Assembly (NCBI RefSeq): GCF_016587375.1
Contig: NZ_BNJG01000001.1
Coordinates: 2,728,001 to 2,792,000, forward strand
Length of the DNA: 64,000 bases
Direction of reading: 5' to 3'
Source of the DNA: Ktedonobacter robiniae
Lineage (GTDB): Bacteria; Chloroflexota; Ktedonobacteria; Ktedonobacterales; Ktedonobacteraceae
The notes beneath the pieces were generated by a model, which saw only the letters and a list, made by a program, of their open reading frames with translations, was not told the origin of the DNA and did no database searches. Made by a program: the position numbers and the translations under genes. Position 1 is the stretch's first letter, and every line of letters begins with the position of its first letter. Shown here in pieces: positions 9,991 through 18,782 of this stretch.

Positions 9991-10014
9991 AGAGGCCATG
10001 CTAGCATGGCCTCT
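9991..10014 (+). terminator. Palindrome after mltG, possible weak terminator
   Basis: A perfect 24-bp palindrome (arms AGAGGCCATGCT / AGCATGGCCTCT) 5 nt after the mltG stop. The following cagttt is only a poor U-tract. Confidence 0.5.
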
Positions 10015-10127
10015 CAGTTTCACTGGGAAACTTTGTCCAGATAAGTCACCGAAAGAGAGGATGCCCTCACGTGAGGCGCTTCCCAAGGCTGGTCCCTACT
10101 GGGTATACAGCGTCTTCCCAAATGAGA

Positions 10128-10147
10128 AGTCCAAGTTAACTTGGACT
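10128..10147. promoter_or_regulatory. Perfect 20-bp palindrome upstream of uppP
   Basis: AGTCCAAGTTAACTTGGACT is a perfect dyad centred 66 nt before the uppP start. It is short and lies in the promoter region rather than at a gene end, so an operator for a dimeric regulator fits better than a terminator. No regulator is assigned. Confidence 0.4.
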
Positions 10148-10202
10148 CTACAATGCGGCGGATGTGTTTACAATTACAACAATGAGAGAGATATAGTTAT
10201 TT

Positions 10203-11114
10203 ATGAATATAACAATCTGGCAGACGATTGTTCTGGCGCTATTGCAAGGCGTAACTGAGTTATTTCCGATTAGCAGTCTGGGGCATACAGTTCTTGTGCC
10301 GGGCCTGCTGGGCTGGGGCAATATGACGACCGACACGGCATGTGGTGGTGAGAGCTGTTTTGTCCCTTTGATCACGGCGCTGCACCTGGGGACAAGCATC
10401 GCTCTCTTACTCTATTTCTGGCGCGACTGGTTGCAGGTAGGCAGGACGCTGGTGGTGACAGCCAAAGATTGGAAGAGCGTACGTAAAGGCACACCAGAGT
10501 GGGTAAGCTGGCTGATCATTGTTGGTACCATTCCCGCTGGCCTCCTGGGTCTCCTGCTAGAGCATACACTCAAGCGTGTTTTCGCCTCACCCCTGCTCGC
10601 CGCTGCGTTTCTGGTACTCAATGGCGCGGTTCTGTTCCTGGGCGAGGCCATGCGGCGCAGATCTGCTGCAACGTTTTCCGCCTTGCCGCCACGCGAGCGT
10701 GAGAAGCAGTTTCGCCACCTGGACTCGCTCTCCTTCAAAGAGGCCCTGGCGGTCGGAGCTGCGCAGGCCCTGGCCTTGATTCCAGGCTTTTCGCGCTCTG
10801 GCATGACAATTGTGGGGGGCCTCTCTGTGCGCCTAACGCATGAGGATGCCGCGCGCTTCTCCTTCTTGTTGGGGACACCAGTCATTCTAGCGGCATCGGT
10901 TCTAGAGGTGCCCAAACTGCTGCACCTACCAGTCTCGACACTGCTGATGGTGCTCTTTGGCGCAGTCCTCTCTGGGATCGCGGCCTTCGTGAGCACCAGA
11001 TTCCTGCTCAAGTACTTTGAGACTGGCCGTCTTGATCCCTTTGCCTATTACTGCATGGGAGCTGGCCTCATTATGCTGATCCTGTTCTTTACCGTCCTGC
11101 CAGGGCGGGCATAA
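10203..11114 (+). CDS. uppP: Undecaprenyl-diphosphatase (BacA/UppP family)
   Basis: This integral membrane phosphatase recycles undecaprenyl diphosphate to the monophosphate carrier used for peptidoglycan and other envelope polymers. Family motifs are present: GVTELFPISSLGH (usually EWLPISSTGH; the Glu, Ser and His are kept) and LIPGFSRSGMT. Several hydrophobic helices cover the 303 residues. A loop around residues 35-55 (CGGESCF) and a basic loop around 155-175 are longer than in E. coli UppP. It is convergent with fmt, separated by a long inverted repeat. Start ATG 10203. Confidence 0.92.
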   Translation: MNITIWQTIVLALLQGVTELFPISSLGHTVLVPGLLGWGNMTTDTACGGESCFVPLITALHLGTSIALLLYFWRDWLQVGRTLVVTAKDWKSVRKGTPEWVSWLIIVGTIPAGLLGLLLEHTLKRVFASPLLAAAFLVLNGAVLFLGEAMRRRSAATFSALPPREREKQFRHLDSLSFKEALAVGAAQALALIPGFSRSGMTIVGGLSVRLTHEDAARFSFLLGTPVILAASVLEVPKLLHLPVSTLLMVLFGAVLSGIAAFVSTRFLLKYFETGRLDPFAYYCMGAGLIMLILFFTVLPGRA

Positions 11115-11131
11115 AAAAGGATTAAAGCTGC

Positions 11132-11200
11132 ACGACGCTGCTAAAGCACGCGTCTACATATCAAGGCGCGATATGTAGACGCGTGCTTTAGCAGCGTCGT
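11132..11200. repeat. Long inverted repeat (family 2, copy 1) between uppP and fmt
   Basis: Two perfect 31-bp arms (11132-11162 and 11170-11200) with a 7-nt loop. The inner 26 bp of each arm, containing GCTAAAGCACGCGTCTACAT, recurs exactly at 18702-18764, so this is a true dispersed repeat. It lies between convergent genes, where it could stop transcription from both sides, although no T-tract follows. Confidence 0.85.
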
Positions 11201-11206
11201 CCCACT

Positions 11207-12184
11207 CTAGTTGCCGAATGGCTGTTCTGAGATCTGGCTATAGCCACGGAGAAATTCTTCAGTGGTCATGGCCTTTTTTCCCTCTAGCTGTAGGCGTTGT
11301 ACCTGTAAGAGGCCCGAGCCGGTCGCGACCACCAGTACCTTCTGTCCGGCATGCTCACGAACGAGGGCAGTACCCGGCGCGACCGCTGTAGCGGGCTGGC
11401 GATCCAGAGGACGGGCTGTCAGAATCTTGAGCAGCTTGCCTTTCCACGTGGTGTAGGCGCTGGGCCATGGCTGGTAGGCGCGAACCTGGCGTGAGATGGC
11501 GCCCGCCGAGCGTTCCCACTGGATACGGCCATCCTCTTTCTTCAGCATACGTGTATGCGTCGCGTGCTCCTCATCCTGGGGCTCAGGCGTGATTTTTCCC
11601 TGAATCCAGAGCGGAAGGGCCTCTAAAAGCGCCTCTGCCCCCAGGTCTGCGAGTCTGGGGGTGAGTGTTCCCGTGGTCTCGTCTTCAGCCAGGGTCAGCG
11701 TGCGCCTGAGCAGGACGGGGCCAGTATCGATACCCGCGTCCAGGAGCATAATGGAGACGCCGCTCTCAGCATCGCCCTGGAGAATACATTCAGCGATAGG
11801 GTCGGCTCCTCGATACTTGGGGAGGAGCGAGGCATGGACGTTGAGCGTTCCATAGCGTGGCTGATCCAGCACATTTTGTGGTAGAATCTGCCCGAAGGCG
11901 GCCACAATGTAGAGATCGGCCTTGTAAGCGGCGAGCGCCTCACTATTTTCGGCCTTCTTAAAAGAGCCTGGCTGCCATACGGGCAGATCATGCTCTACGG
12001 CGGTCTGTTTTACGGGGGAGTAGACGATGCCGCGTCCGCGCCCGGCTGGTTTATCAGGCCGGGTGATAACGGTCACGATCTCGTAACCTTCAGGGAGAAG
12101 CGCTCCTGGCTTTGAATGCTGGATTAAGGCTTCCAGGGCAGGGACAGCAAATTGTGGTGTTCCCATATAGATGATGCGTAACAA
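11207..12184 (-). CDS. fmt: Methionyl-tRNA formyltransferase
   Basis: Fmt formylates initiator Met-tRNA from 10-formyl-THF. The 325-residue length is typical. The N-terminal formyltransferase domain shows IYMGTPQFAVPAL, then NVHASLLPKYRGADPI with the conserved Asn-His pair and GVSIMLLDAGIDTGPVLL. The C-terminal OB-fold domain follows (VRAYQPWPSAYT). Def and the usual pri-def-fmt neighbours are absent here. Start ATG 12184. Confidence 0.95.
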   Translation of the reverse strand: MLRIIYMGTPQFAVPALEALIQHSKPGALLPEGYEIVTVITRPDKPAGRGRGIVYSPVKQTAVEHDLPVWQPGSFKKAENSEALAAYKADLYIVAAFGQILPQNVLDQPRYGTLNVHASLLPKYRGADPIAECILQGDAESGVSIMLLDAGIDTGPVLLRRTLTLAEDETTGTLTPRLADLGAEALLEALPLWIQGKITPEPQDEEHATHTRMLKKEDGRIQWERSAGAISRQVRAYQPWPSAYTTWKGKLLKILTARPLDRQPATAVAPGTALVREHAGQKVLVVATGSGLLQVQRLQLEGKKAMTTEEFLRGYSQISEQPFGN

Positions 12185-12462
12185 GTCTTACCCCTCTACT
12201 ACAACTCTTGCTAGATAGCGTTTATCCTTGTATTATGGTATGTATCTTGTTGTGTTTAGCGTCGCTAAGGTCATGTTGTGGCGGTATGTACAGTCCTGTT
12301 TTCCCGTGTGCCACTTCTGGCATGCAAGAAAGACTCTCTTATAGTAGCATATTCAGGCTATTTTATCACTCTTATCCGTTGATAGGGTTATGCTATATTT
12401 GCATTTGACTCATCATTAGTATTTTGTCGTTTCTAGCGTGGGAGGAAGCGTCACCTATTTTT

Positions 12463-14640
12463 ATGGAGCCGCCCGTGAATAATGAGTACTCATTGCAACA
12501 GCCTCAGGGTCAGATTGCGCCATCGGCTACACCCCATACCCCGCGTGATTTCGCGGCCATGCGGCAGCACCAGCCATCCCAGTTGCCCTTTGGCATTAAC
12601 GCGACTATGCCGCCTCCCACAGATGCACAGCATATCATGCAGCGCGTTGATGAAGTAACGACTCTTCAGCGTATGTTGATGGATCCAAACACGAGTTCTG
12701 TGATCGTGACTGGTAATCCTGGAGCAGGGAAGTCTACCCTGGCTGCCCTTCTTTTTCAGCGTCTGCTGCAAGCGCGTAATGCTGGTCAGCCCGCGCCCTC
12801 GCGCCTGGTCTGGCTTGAGATTAGCCCCTACACCACAGTCCCAGATATGCTCGCGGCCATATTGAATGGTATCGATGCAGGTGACCCCGGCCTCTTTCTG
12901 CTCAAACCAGAGCAACAGATGCAGCGTTTATTGGATGCCTTGCGCGATCCGCGCAAGAATGCCCTCGTTGTGCTCGACCAGTTTGAGGCGCTGCTCTACC
13001 CCGACGATATTCAGCCGGGAGTGGCGGCTCGGGGCGCGCTTCCCCTCTTTCTCGCTCTCTTACAGCAGGACCTGGGCGCCAGTCGCCTGCTGCTGACGAG
13101 CTATAGCTCACCTTTTGATGAATATGCCGAGAATACACGCGTACGCTCCTGCCTGATCTCGCGTATCAGCATCCCGGAGGGAATAGCCCTGTTGCAACAG
13201 CGGGGGGTGCGTGGCTCTCCTGAAGAGCTCTCCCTGGTCTGGCAGCGCTGTAGTGGCCATGTGTTTGCCCTGGCCCTCTTTGGCGCCTTGCTCAACCTGA
13301 GTGGTATATCGCTGAGCTATTTCCTGAACTCAGACGATTATCAGCCTATGTGGGCGGGCGATGTGACCTCGCACCTGTGCGCCGCCGTGTACCACTTTCT
13401 TAATCCCATTCAGGCTCAGCTTATGCACGCGCTCTGTCTCTATCACGAGTCTGTGCCTTTGTCCGGAATTCTGACGACAATTACGGGTGAGAAGGCTTTT
13501 GGTGGACAGACGATGACCGTGTTTGAGCATGAGCTGAATATGCTTGTGCATTACTCGCTGGTCCAGCGGACGTATAACTTAGAACGTTCGGCGGAGCGCA
13601 TGCCACTCTTCATACTGCACCCGCTGCTGCGTCACTACGGCGTGGAGCATTATCTCGATACTCCCGAGCAGCGCACGGCTGGCAGTACCAGTGCAACGGG
13701 TTTGCGCCTGGCTCCCAACTTCGATGATACCCCTCAGCAGAACGACTCCTTGCAGGCGGCCCTCTCGCAGGCGCACATGCAGGCCGCTGCCTACTACCTG
13801 CATTTGGCTCATGAGACGGCTCCCCCCCAGGAGCAGCGACAGACGCTTGGCGATGTCGAGCCATTTATCGCGGCCGCGCGCCATTACTGCCTGGCCTGGC
13901 GCTGGCAGCGTGCGTGCGACCTCATTTTCGCCGAACACTTGCATGAGATGATGGTGCAACTCGGGGCCTGGAATACGCTGATCGGGCTGTATACGACCCT
14001 GCTACCCCCTCTGGGCGTCATTGCACGCCAGGATCAGGGCCTAGTCGCCAGTTATAATGGCATGCTGTATGGGCGCCTGGGCGATTATCAACAGAGCATA
14101 AGCTTCTTTAGCCAGGCGCTGGAGATCCAGAAACAGATGGGAGACCAGCAGGGAACCATCGCGACCCTGGTAAACCAGGGCGAGATGCTGCGCCTGCATG
14201 GCGATTTAGAGCAGTCGTACGCGAGCTTTGAGCAGGCACATGTGCTTAACGAGCAGGTGAAGGATCAGCAATTGCAGTGCGCCATCTACCATAACCTGGG
14301 CTTGCTCTATCATTCTGCCAGGGATTTTGAGCTGGCGTGCAACTACTATGTAGATGCTTTGAAGTTAACTGATGAGTCCTCGTCCCTGAATAAAGGGATG
14401 ATTTTGACGAACCTGGGTATGCTGCTCTATCAGCAGAAGCAGGTGCGCGAAGGGATTGCCATTCTGCTCGCCGCACTAAGTCTGCGTCAGCGCATCCATG
14501 ATCCAGCGGTAGTCTCTCTAGAGAAGTTTCTCCACGCCATTGAAACAAAGCTGGGTCCTGAGCACTATCAGCACCTCTGCCAGGAGGCGTTGGAACTCCA
14601 ACAAGAGGTGTTCTCACGCTTCGTTCTCCTCAATATCTAA
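12463..14640 (+). CDS. STAND-type NTPase with C-terminal TPR repeats
   Basis: About 725 residues. A polar, Pro/Gln-rich N-terminus (about 60 residues) precedes a P-loop NTPase with Walker A GNPGAGKST and Walker B LVVLDQFEALL, then a helical region. The C-terminal quarter has TPR-like repeats (YQQSISFFSQALEIQKQMGD, YASFEQAHVLNEQVKDQ, ACNYYVDALKL). This is the build of STAND regulators and sensors, which oligomerise when the repeat region binds a ligand. No effector domain is visible at either end, so its output is unknown. The start is uncertain: the frame is open from TTG 12424, and GGAGG at 12442 is rather far from ATG 12463. Confidence 0.75.
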   Translation: MEPPVNNEYSLQQPQGQIAPSATPHTPRDFAAMRQHQPSQLPFGINATMPPPTDAQHIMQRVDEVTTLQRMLMDPNTSSVIVTGNPGAGKSTLAALLFQRLLQARNAGQPAPSRLVWLEISPYTTVPDMLAAILNGIDAGDPGLFLLKPEQQMQRLLDALRDPRKNALVVLDQFEALLYPDDIQPGVAARGALPLFLALLQQDLGASRLLLTSYSSPFDEYAENTRVRSCLISRISIPEGIALLQQRGVRGSPEELSLVWQRCSGHVFALALFGALLNLSGISLSYFLNSDDYQPMWAGDVTSHLCAAVYHFLNPIQAQLMHALCLYHESVPLSGILTTITGEKAFGGQTMTVFEHELNMLVHYSLVQRTYNLERSAERMPLFILHPLLRHYGVEHYLDTPEQRTAGSTSATGLRLAPNFDDTPQQNDSLQAALSQAHMQAAAYYLHLAHETAPPQEQRQTLGDVEPFIAAARHYCLAWRWQRACDLIFAEHLHEMMVQLGAWNTLIGLYTTLLPPLGVIARQDQGLVASYNGMLYGRLGDYQQSISFFSQALEIQKQMGDQQGTIATLVNQGEMLRLHGDLEQSYASFEQAHVLNEQVKDQQLQCAIYHNLGLLYHSARDFELACNYYVDALKLTDESSSLNKGMILTNLGMLLYQQKQVREGIAILLAALSLRQRIHDPAVVSLEKFLHAIETKLGPEHYQHLCQEALELQQEVFSRFVLLNI

Positions 14641-14663
14641 ACCTGAGTGGAAGCTGAGAAAAT

Positions 14664-14692
14664 TTGACAAGGGTTCTTTTGCTCGCTAAAGT
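14664..14692 (+). promoter_or_regulatory. Sigma70-type promoter before the spermidine-synthase-like gene
   Basis: TTGACA at 14664-14669, a 17-nt spacer, then TAAAGT at 14687-14692, about 90 nt before ATG 14782. Confidence 0.5.
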
Positions 14693-14781
14693 AGGGGTAG
14701 GCTGGTTGCCAGTTGCCAGGCTTGTGCCGGTTGCCCGTCAATTACTGCCTAAAAAGTAAGAGAAAGAGAGTTCGTCGCGTT

Positions 14782-16435
14782 ATGTCGTCTACTGCTGAGT
14801 CTGATTCGCGTGCCACAACCATGGTGGAGAAAGCAGCTCCCCCTGGAAATGGACAGCGTGTACATGATTGGTTTTTGATCCTGCTGGTATTTGTCTCTGG
14901 TGCCGTCTCCCTGGCGGTAGAGCTTTCGGCTTCGCGCTTGCTGGCTCCTTACTTTGGGACGTCGCTGTTTGTCTGGGCAAACGTGATCGGCCTGATTTTG
15001 CTGTACCTGACCGTCGGCTACTATGTTGGTGGTCGTATCGCCGACCGTTATCCCCGCTCATCTGTGCTTTACGGTATGACCGCTGCCGCGGCCCTGCTAA
15101 TTGCTGCGATTCCTGCATGCTCACGCCCAATTTTGCAGTGGGCCTTGACCTCCTTCTCCTCCTATTCTATTGGTGTCTTTTATGGTTCATTGCTCTCGGT
15201 CATTCTCCTGTTCGCTCTACCCACGATTCTGCTGGGGTGTGTCTCGCCTTTTGCCATTCGCCTGCGTATCGAGCAGGTTGGCACATCTGGACGTATCGCT
15301 GGTGTGCTCTATGCGATTTCGACTGCGGGTAGTATTGTGGGAACGTTTCTGCCCGTCCTGGTCTTGATTCCAACCTATGGCACATACGCGACCTTCCTGA
15401 TCTTCGCGGGCCTGTTGCTGGTCGTCTCGCTGATTGGCTTACTTTTTTTCGTGGGCGGGAAGCCGAGCCTTCCCAAAAGTAATAAGCGTTTTTTTTTGGC
15501 TGCTGCTGATTCTCGTCTGGTTGCTGACAGGAATGCTCGGAACGCACGGCCCTATTAAACCCGCCAGTGGCACGGGTGATGGGGGGCGTCTCCTGGAGGA
15601 ACATGAATCGGCATATAACTATATTCAAGTGGTGCGCGCGGGCGATGAGACCCAGCTAGTGCTCAATGAGGGTCTGGGCATTCACTCCATTTACAACCCG
15701 CATGCGGTGCTGACGCAGGGGCCGTGGGACTACTTTATGGTTGCTCCCTACTTTAATAATCCACCCTTTACGCCTGACCAGGTCAAGCGGGTCGGCATTA
15801 TTGGTCTGGGCGCGGGAACCTCCGCGCGCGAGTTTTCGGCTGCCTATGGTCCCATTCCAATTGATGGCGTCGAGATCGATAGCAAAATCGTCGAGATGGG
15901 CCGCAAATACTTTCATATGGATGAGCCCAATTTGCATGTGGTGGTTCAGGATGGGCGCTATTTCTTGAGCACGACGCAGAACAAATATGATGTGATTGGC
16001 ATCGACGCTTACCAACAGCCATATATTCCCTTCCAGCTAGTTACGACGGAGTTCTTCCGCGAAGTACGCTCTCATCTCTCCTCGACCGGCGTAGCGGTCA
16101 TCAATGTGGGACGCACAAGCGAGGATTACCGTATGGTTGATGCCATGGCGCAAAATATGAAGACCGTTTTCCCCAACGTCTATATTGTTGATACTCAGCG
16201 TTTCTCCAATAGCTTGATTATTGCGACCAATGCGCCAACGAAGTTCGAGAACTTCCGCAATAACGCAAATGAGCTGACCAATCCCCTGCTTCAGCAGGTG
16301 GCGAACACGGCTCTGCGCTACGGCAGTATGCGCGAGCAGATACCATCTCATGTCTTCTTCACCGACGATCTCTCGCCCGTTGAGCAAATGACCGACCAGG
16401 TTATCTTTGGCGAGATCAACCGCTTACAGAAGTAG
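14782..16435 (+). pseudogene. Membrane / spermidine-synthase-like fusion protein, one frameshift
   Basis: The N-terminal half is a run of membrane helices (AVSLAVELSASRLLAPYFGTS, GLILLYLTVGYYVGGRIAD). The C-terminal half is a spermidine-synthase-like Rossmann domain (VGIIGLGAGTSAREF, DGVEIDSKIVEMGRKYF). Such fusions are common and usually annotated as fused MFS/spermidine synthase; they need not make spermidine. The frame shifts at a run of nine T, 15489-15497. Removing one T joins the halves through KRFFWLLLILVW and gives a 550-residue protein. This may be a consensus error rather than a dead gene. Start ATG 14782. Confidence 0.8.
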
Positions 16436-16620
16436 GGTCAAAAGCCGGGTACATGACCATCTATGCCACCTGGGATCAGGAGATGCCAGGTGGTATCGAC
16501 CCGGCCACCATCTTGGCAACCGTATATGACAAGGCCATTGAACGCTGAAGCCAGCGCGGGATTGTTCCTGGTGAACCTATCCGCGAAAAGCGTTTCCTCT
16601 ATAGCGAAAAGGCTTAGACG

Positions 16621-17028
16621 TCATACCTCAATTTTCGGCGAAGTGGAAGCCGCATGTGCAAGGCTTTTCGCAACTATATCAAGCAATTCATCGAGATGAA
16701 AAGGCTTGTACAGAATAGGAATGCCTTTTTGTTCAAGGATTGCCTCTTGTTGCAAAACATCAGTAAGGCCTGCAGTACAAAGGATAATAGGGATATGCAT
16801 AGTTGGGCGATGTAACTTGAGTTTCTGCAAAAAGTTCCATCCATCTTGGTGAGCACCAAATCTGAAATCAAGAAGAATGAGATCAGGTTGAAGGCGCTCA
16901 ACATCTATGACATCCTCAAAGATCATCTCTGCAATCGTTACTTGATACCCGCCTTCCTCTTCTAAGACAAGGCGCATCATTTCGAGAATTGACGGGTCGT
17001 CATCAATAATCAAAAGATGGGCAGACAT
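16621..17028 (-). CDS. Stand-alone response regulator receiver domain
   Basis: The 135-residue CheY-like protein has the acidic pair IIDDDPS, the phospho-acceptor Asp in LILLDFRFG, the Thr position in ILCTAG and the Lys in LYKPFH. There is no DNA-binding output domain, so it acts through protein contact or as a phosphate sink. No kinase gene is adjacent; the nearest histidine kinase in the window is at 34.4 kb. Start ATG 17028 has AAAGGAG 10 nt upstream. Confidence 0.88.
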   Translation of the reverse strand: MSAHLLIIDDDPSILEMMRLVLEEEGGYQVTIAEMIFEDVIDVERLQPDLILLDFRFGAHQDGWNFLQKLKLHRPTMHIPIILCTAGLTDVLQQEAILEQKGIPILYKPFHLDELLDIVAKSLAHAASTSPKIEV

Positions 17029-17144
17029 GACGTAAAAGCTCCTTTCATCGCTCTAGAATTGCATCAGAATGGCTCAGACAAACTTTATACTCAAGTATAC
17101 GAATGAGTATTGGTATCAGATGCAGTTTGATTTTCGATCATAGC

Positions 17145-17179
17145 AACCTCGTGTGCCAGCTGGCACACGAGGTTTTTTT
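17145..17179 (+). terminator. Orphan intrinsic terminator
   Basis: A perfect 30-bp palindrome (17145-17174, arms AACCTCGTGTGCCAG / CTGGCACACGAGGTT) followed by a T-run on the plus strand only. The nearest plus-strand gene ends about 700 nt upstream and the flanking gene is on the other strand, so the terminated transcript is unknown. Confidence 0.6.
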
Positions 17180-17406
17180 ATGGAGGTTGCCCAGTATGCA
17201 GAAACCAGTAACCACGGCTCCAGGTGAGTTACAGTAAAGACGGATGTACAGTGCTGCTTACTGTCGAGGTTTTATCTCTAGAGGCTTATAAATAGGCGTT
17301 TCGTGCTGCTCTTGACTTTAGGAATATGGGGAGTGTTGTGATATACTAACCATTGTTTCTCTTTGCTCGCTTCGCTATTCCTTGCCCAGAAAGGATAAAG
17401 ATATAT

Positions 17407-18687
17407 ATGAGTAGTGAACAGCTACCCCAGAATTACTATTTCCATAAGCTGCCCAATGGGATTGAGCTGATTGGGCAGTATATGCCCAGCTTGAGCTCGA
17501 CCACGCTGGGCTTTCAGTTTGATGCCGCGGTTATCCATGAGCCAGCGGATAAGCCGGGCCTGGCGCATCTCTTTGAGTATATGCTCTTTCAAGGTACAAA
17601 GCAGCATGACGCCCGTGCGCTCAATGAAGCATTTGAGTCGCTGGGAGCGCGCAAAGGCGCAAGCACAGGGCTGGAGACCAGCCAGGTGTGGGCGCAGATT
17701 GTGCATACCAAGCTCGACGCCACGCTAGAGCTCTTGCGCGAGGTCATACTCCAGCCTACCTTCCCGCGTAATGAGCTGGACCAAATGCGCAATATCGTAC
17801 TTCAGGAGATTCGCCGTCGCGACGATGAGCCGATGAGCCGCATCTTTGAGCTGGTGCGCTCAAACTTCTATCATGGCTCTCCCCTGGGACGCCCTATGCT
17901 TGGTAGCGATGACACGGTGCGGGCCTTACAGCGCCAGGATTTGCAGAACTTCTGGCAGGAGCGCTATCAGCCCAATAACATGCTCTTTGCCATCGCGGGC
18001 AAGTTTGATTGGGAGCATGTGGTGGCGAAGATTGAGGAGCTGTTTGGCTCCTGGCAAGGCAACGCGCAGGCTCTGACGTTGCAGAAGCCGCAACCAAGCA
18101 ATAGTATTGCGCTGGAGCACCAGGAAGGCAAACAAGAGCATATCGCCATGATGGTCCCCTTCCCCAACTACATGGATGAGGATTATTATGCCGCCCAGGT
18201 GCTGAGCGAAGTGCTGGGTGGTGGCATGGCCTCGCGCCTCTTTGTCGAGGTACGTGAGAAGCGCGGCCTGGTATATGGCGTCTCCGCGGGCCTGGCTGGC
18301 AATAAGCAGATTGGCGTGCTGCGTGTCTATGCAGGCACCACGCCCGAGCAGGCCAACGAGTGCTTAAAGGTCATTGTCGATGAACTGCGCAAGCTGGAGC
18401 AGGATGGGATTACCCCCGATGAGCTGGAGCGTGCCAAGATTCAGCTTAAGAGCGAGCTGGTAATGCGCGGCGAGGGTTCTGGCTCACGCATGGGCGCGAT
18501 CAGCCGCTCCTGGTGGTATGAGCGCAAGTTTAAGACGATCTCGGAGGTCAAGGAGGCGATTGATGGCGTGACTCAGGAGCAGGTGCTCAAGGTATTGCGC
18601 CGCTTCTCGCCGCTAAGTCCACTCACTGTGGCCGCGATTGGCCCCTTGCAGCATGACGAACTGGTTGGCGACACACTTTCCTTCTGA
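17407..18687 (+). CDS. M16-family peptidase homologue with HxxEY in place of HxxEH
   Basis: A 426-residue, two-domain M16B (mitochondrial processing peptidase-like) protein. The zinc site, normally HxxEH followed by a Glu about 75-80 residues later, reads H54-L-F-E57-Y58, with the downstream Glu kept at residue 134 (LQEIRRRDDE). His to Tyr removes one zinc ligand. The C-terminal domain keeps the R/Y substrate-positioning signature (SRLFVEVREKRGLVYGV). This suggests an inactive or regulatory subunit, but no active M16 partner is nearby. The preferred start is ATG 17407 (AGAAAGGA upstream) rather than the open frame from 17353. Confidence 0.85.
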   Translation: MSSEQLPQNYYFHKLPNGIELIGQYMPSLSSTTLGFQFDAAVIHEPADKPGLAHLFEYMLFQGTKQHDARALNEAFESLGARKGASTGLETSQVWAQIVHTKLDATLELLREVILQPTFPRNELDQMRNIVLQEIRRRDDEPMSRIFELVRSNFYHGSPLGRPMLGSDDTVRALQRQDLQNFWQERYQPNNMLFAIAGKFDWEHVVAKIEELFGSWQGNAQALTLQKPQPSNSIALEHQEGKQEHIAMMVPFPNYMDEDYYAAQVLSEVLGGGMASRLFVEVREKRGLVYGVSAGLAGNKQIGVLRVYAGTTPEQANECLKVIVDELRKLEQDGITPDELERAKIQLKSELVMRGEGSGSRMGAISRSWWYERKFKTISEVKEAIDGVTQEQVLKVLRRFSPLSPLTVAAIGPLQHDELVGDTLSF

Positions 18688-18701
18688 GTAGAAGGGGACA
18701 A

Positions 18702-18764
18702 CGCTGCTAAAGCACGCGTCTACATATCATGGTACGTCATATGTAGACGCGTGCTTTAGCAGCG
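18702..18764. repeat. Long inverted repeat (family 2, copy 2)
   Basis: Perfect 26-bp arms (18702-18727, 18739-18764), 11-nt loop. The arms are identical to the inner part of the 11132-11200 element. It sits between two co-directional genes. Confidence 0.85.
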
Positions 18765-18782
18765 GTAGAAACAGGATTTTTT

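Noticed and set aside
17196..17237. 13-codon ORF with a GGAGG upstream after the orphan terminator
   Set aside because: Too short, and no further evidence of translation.
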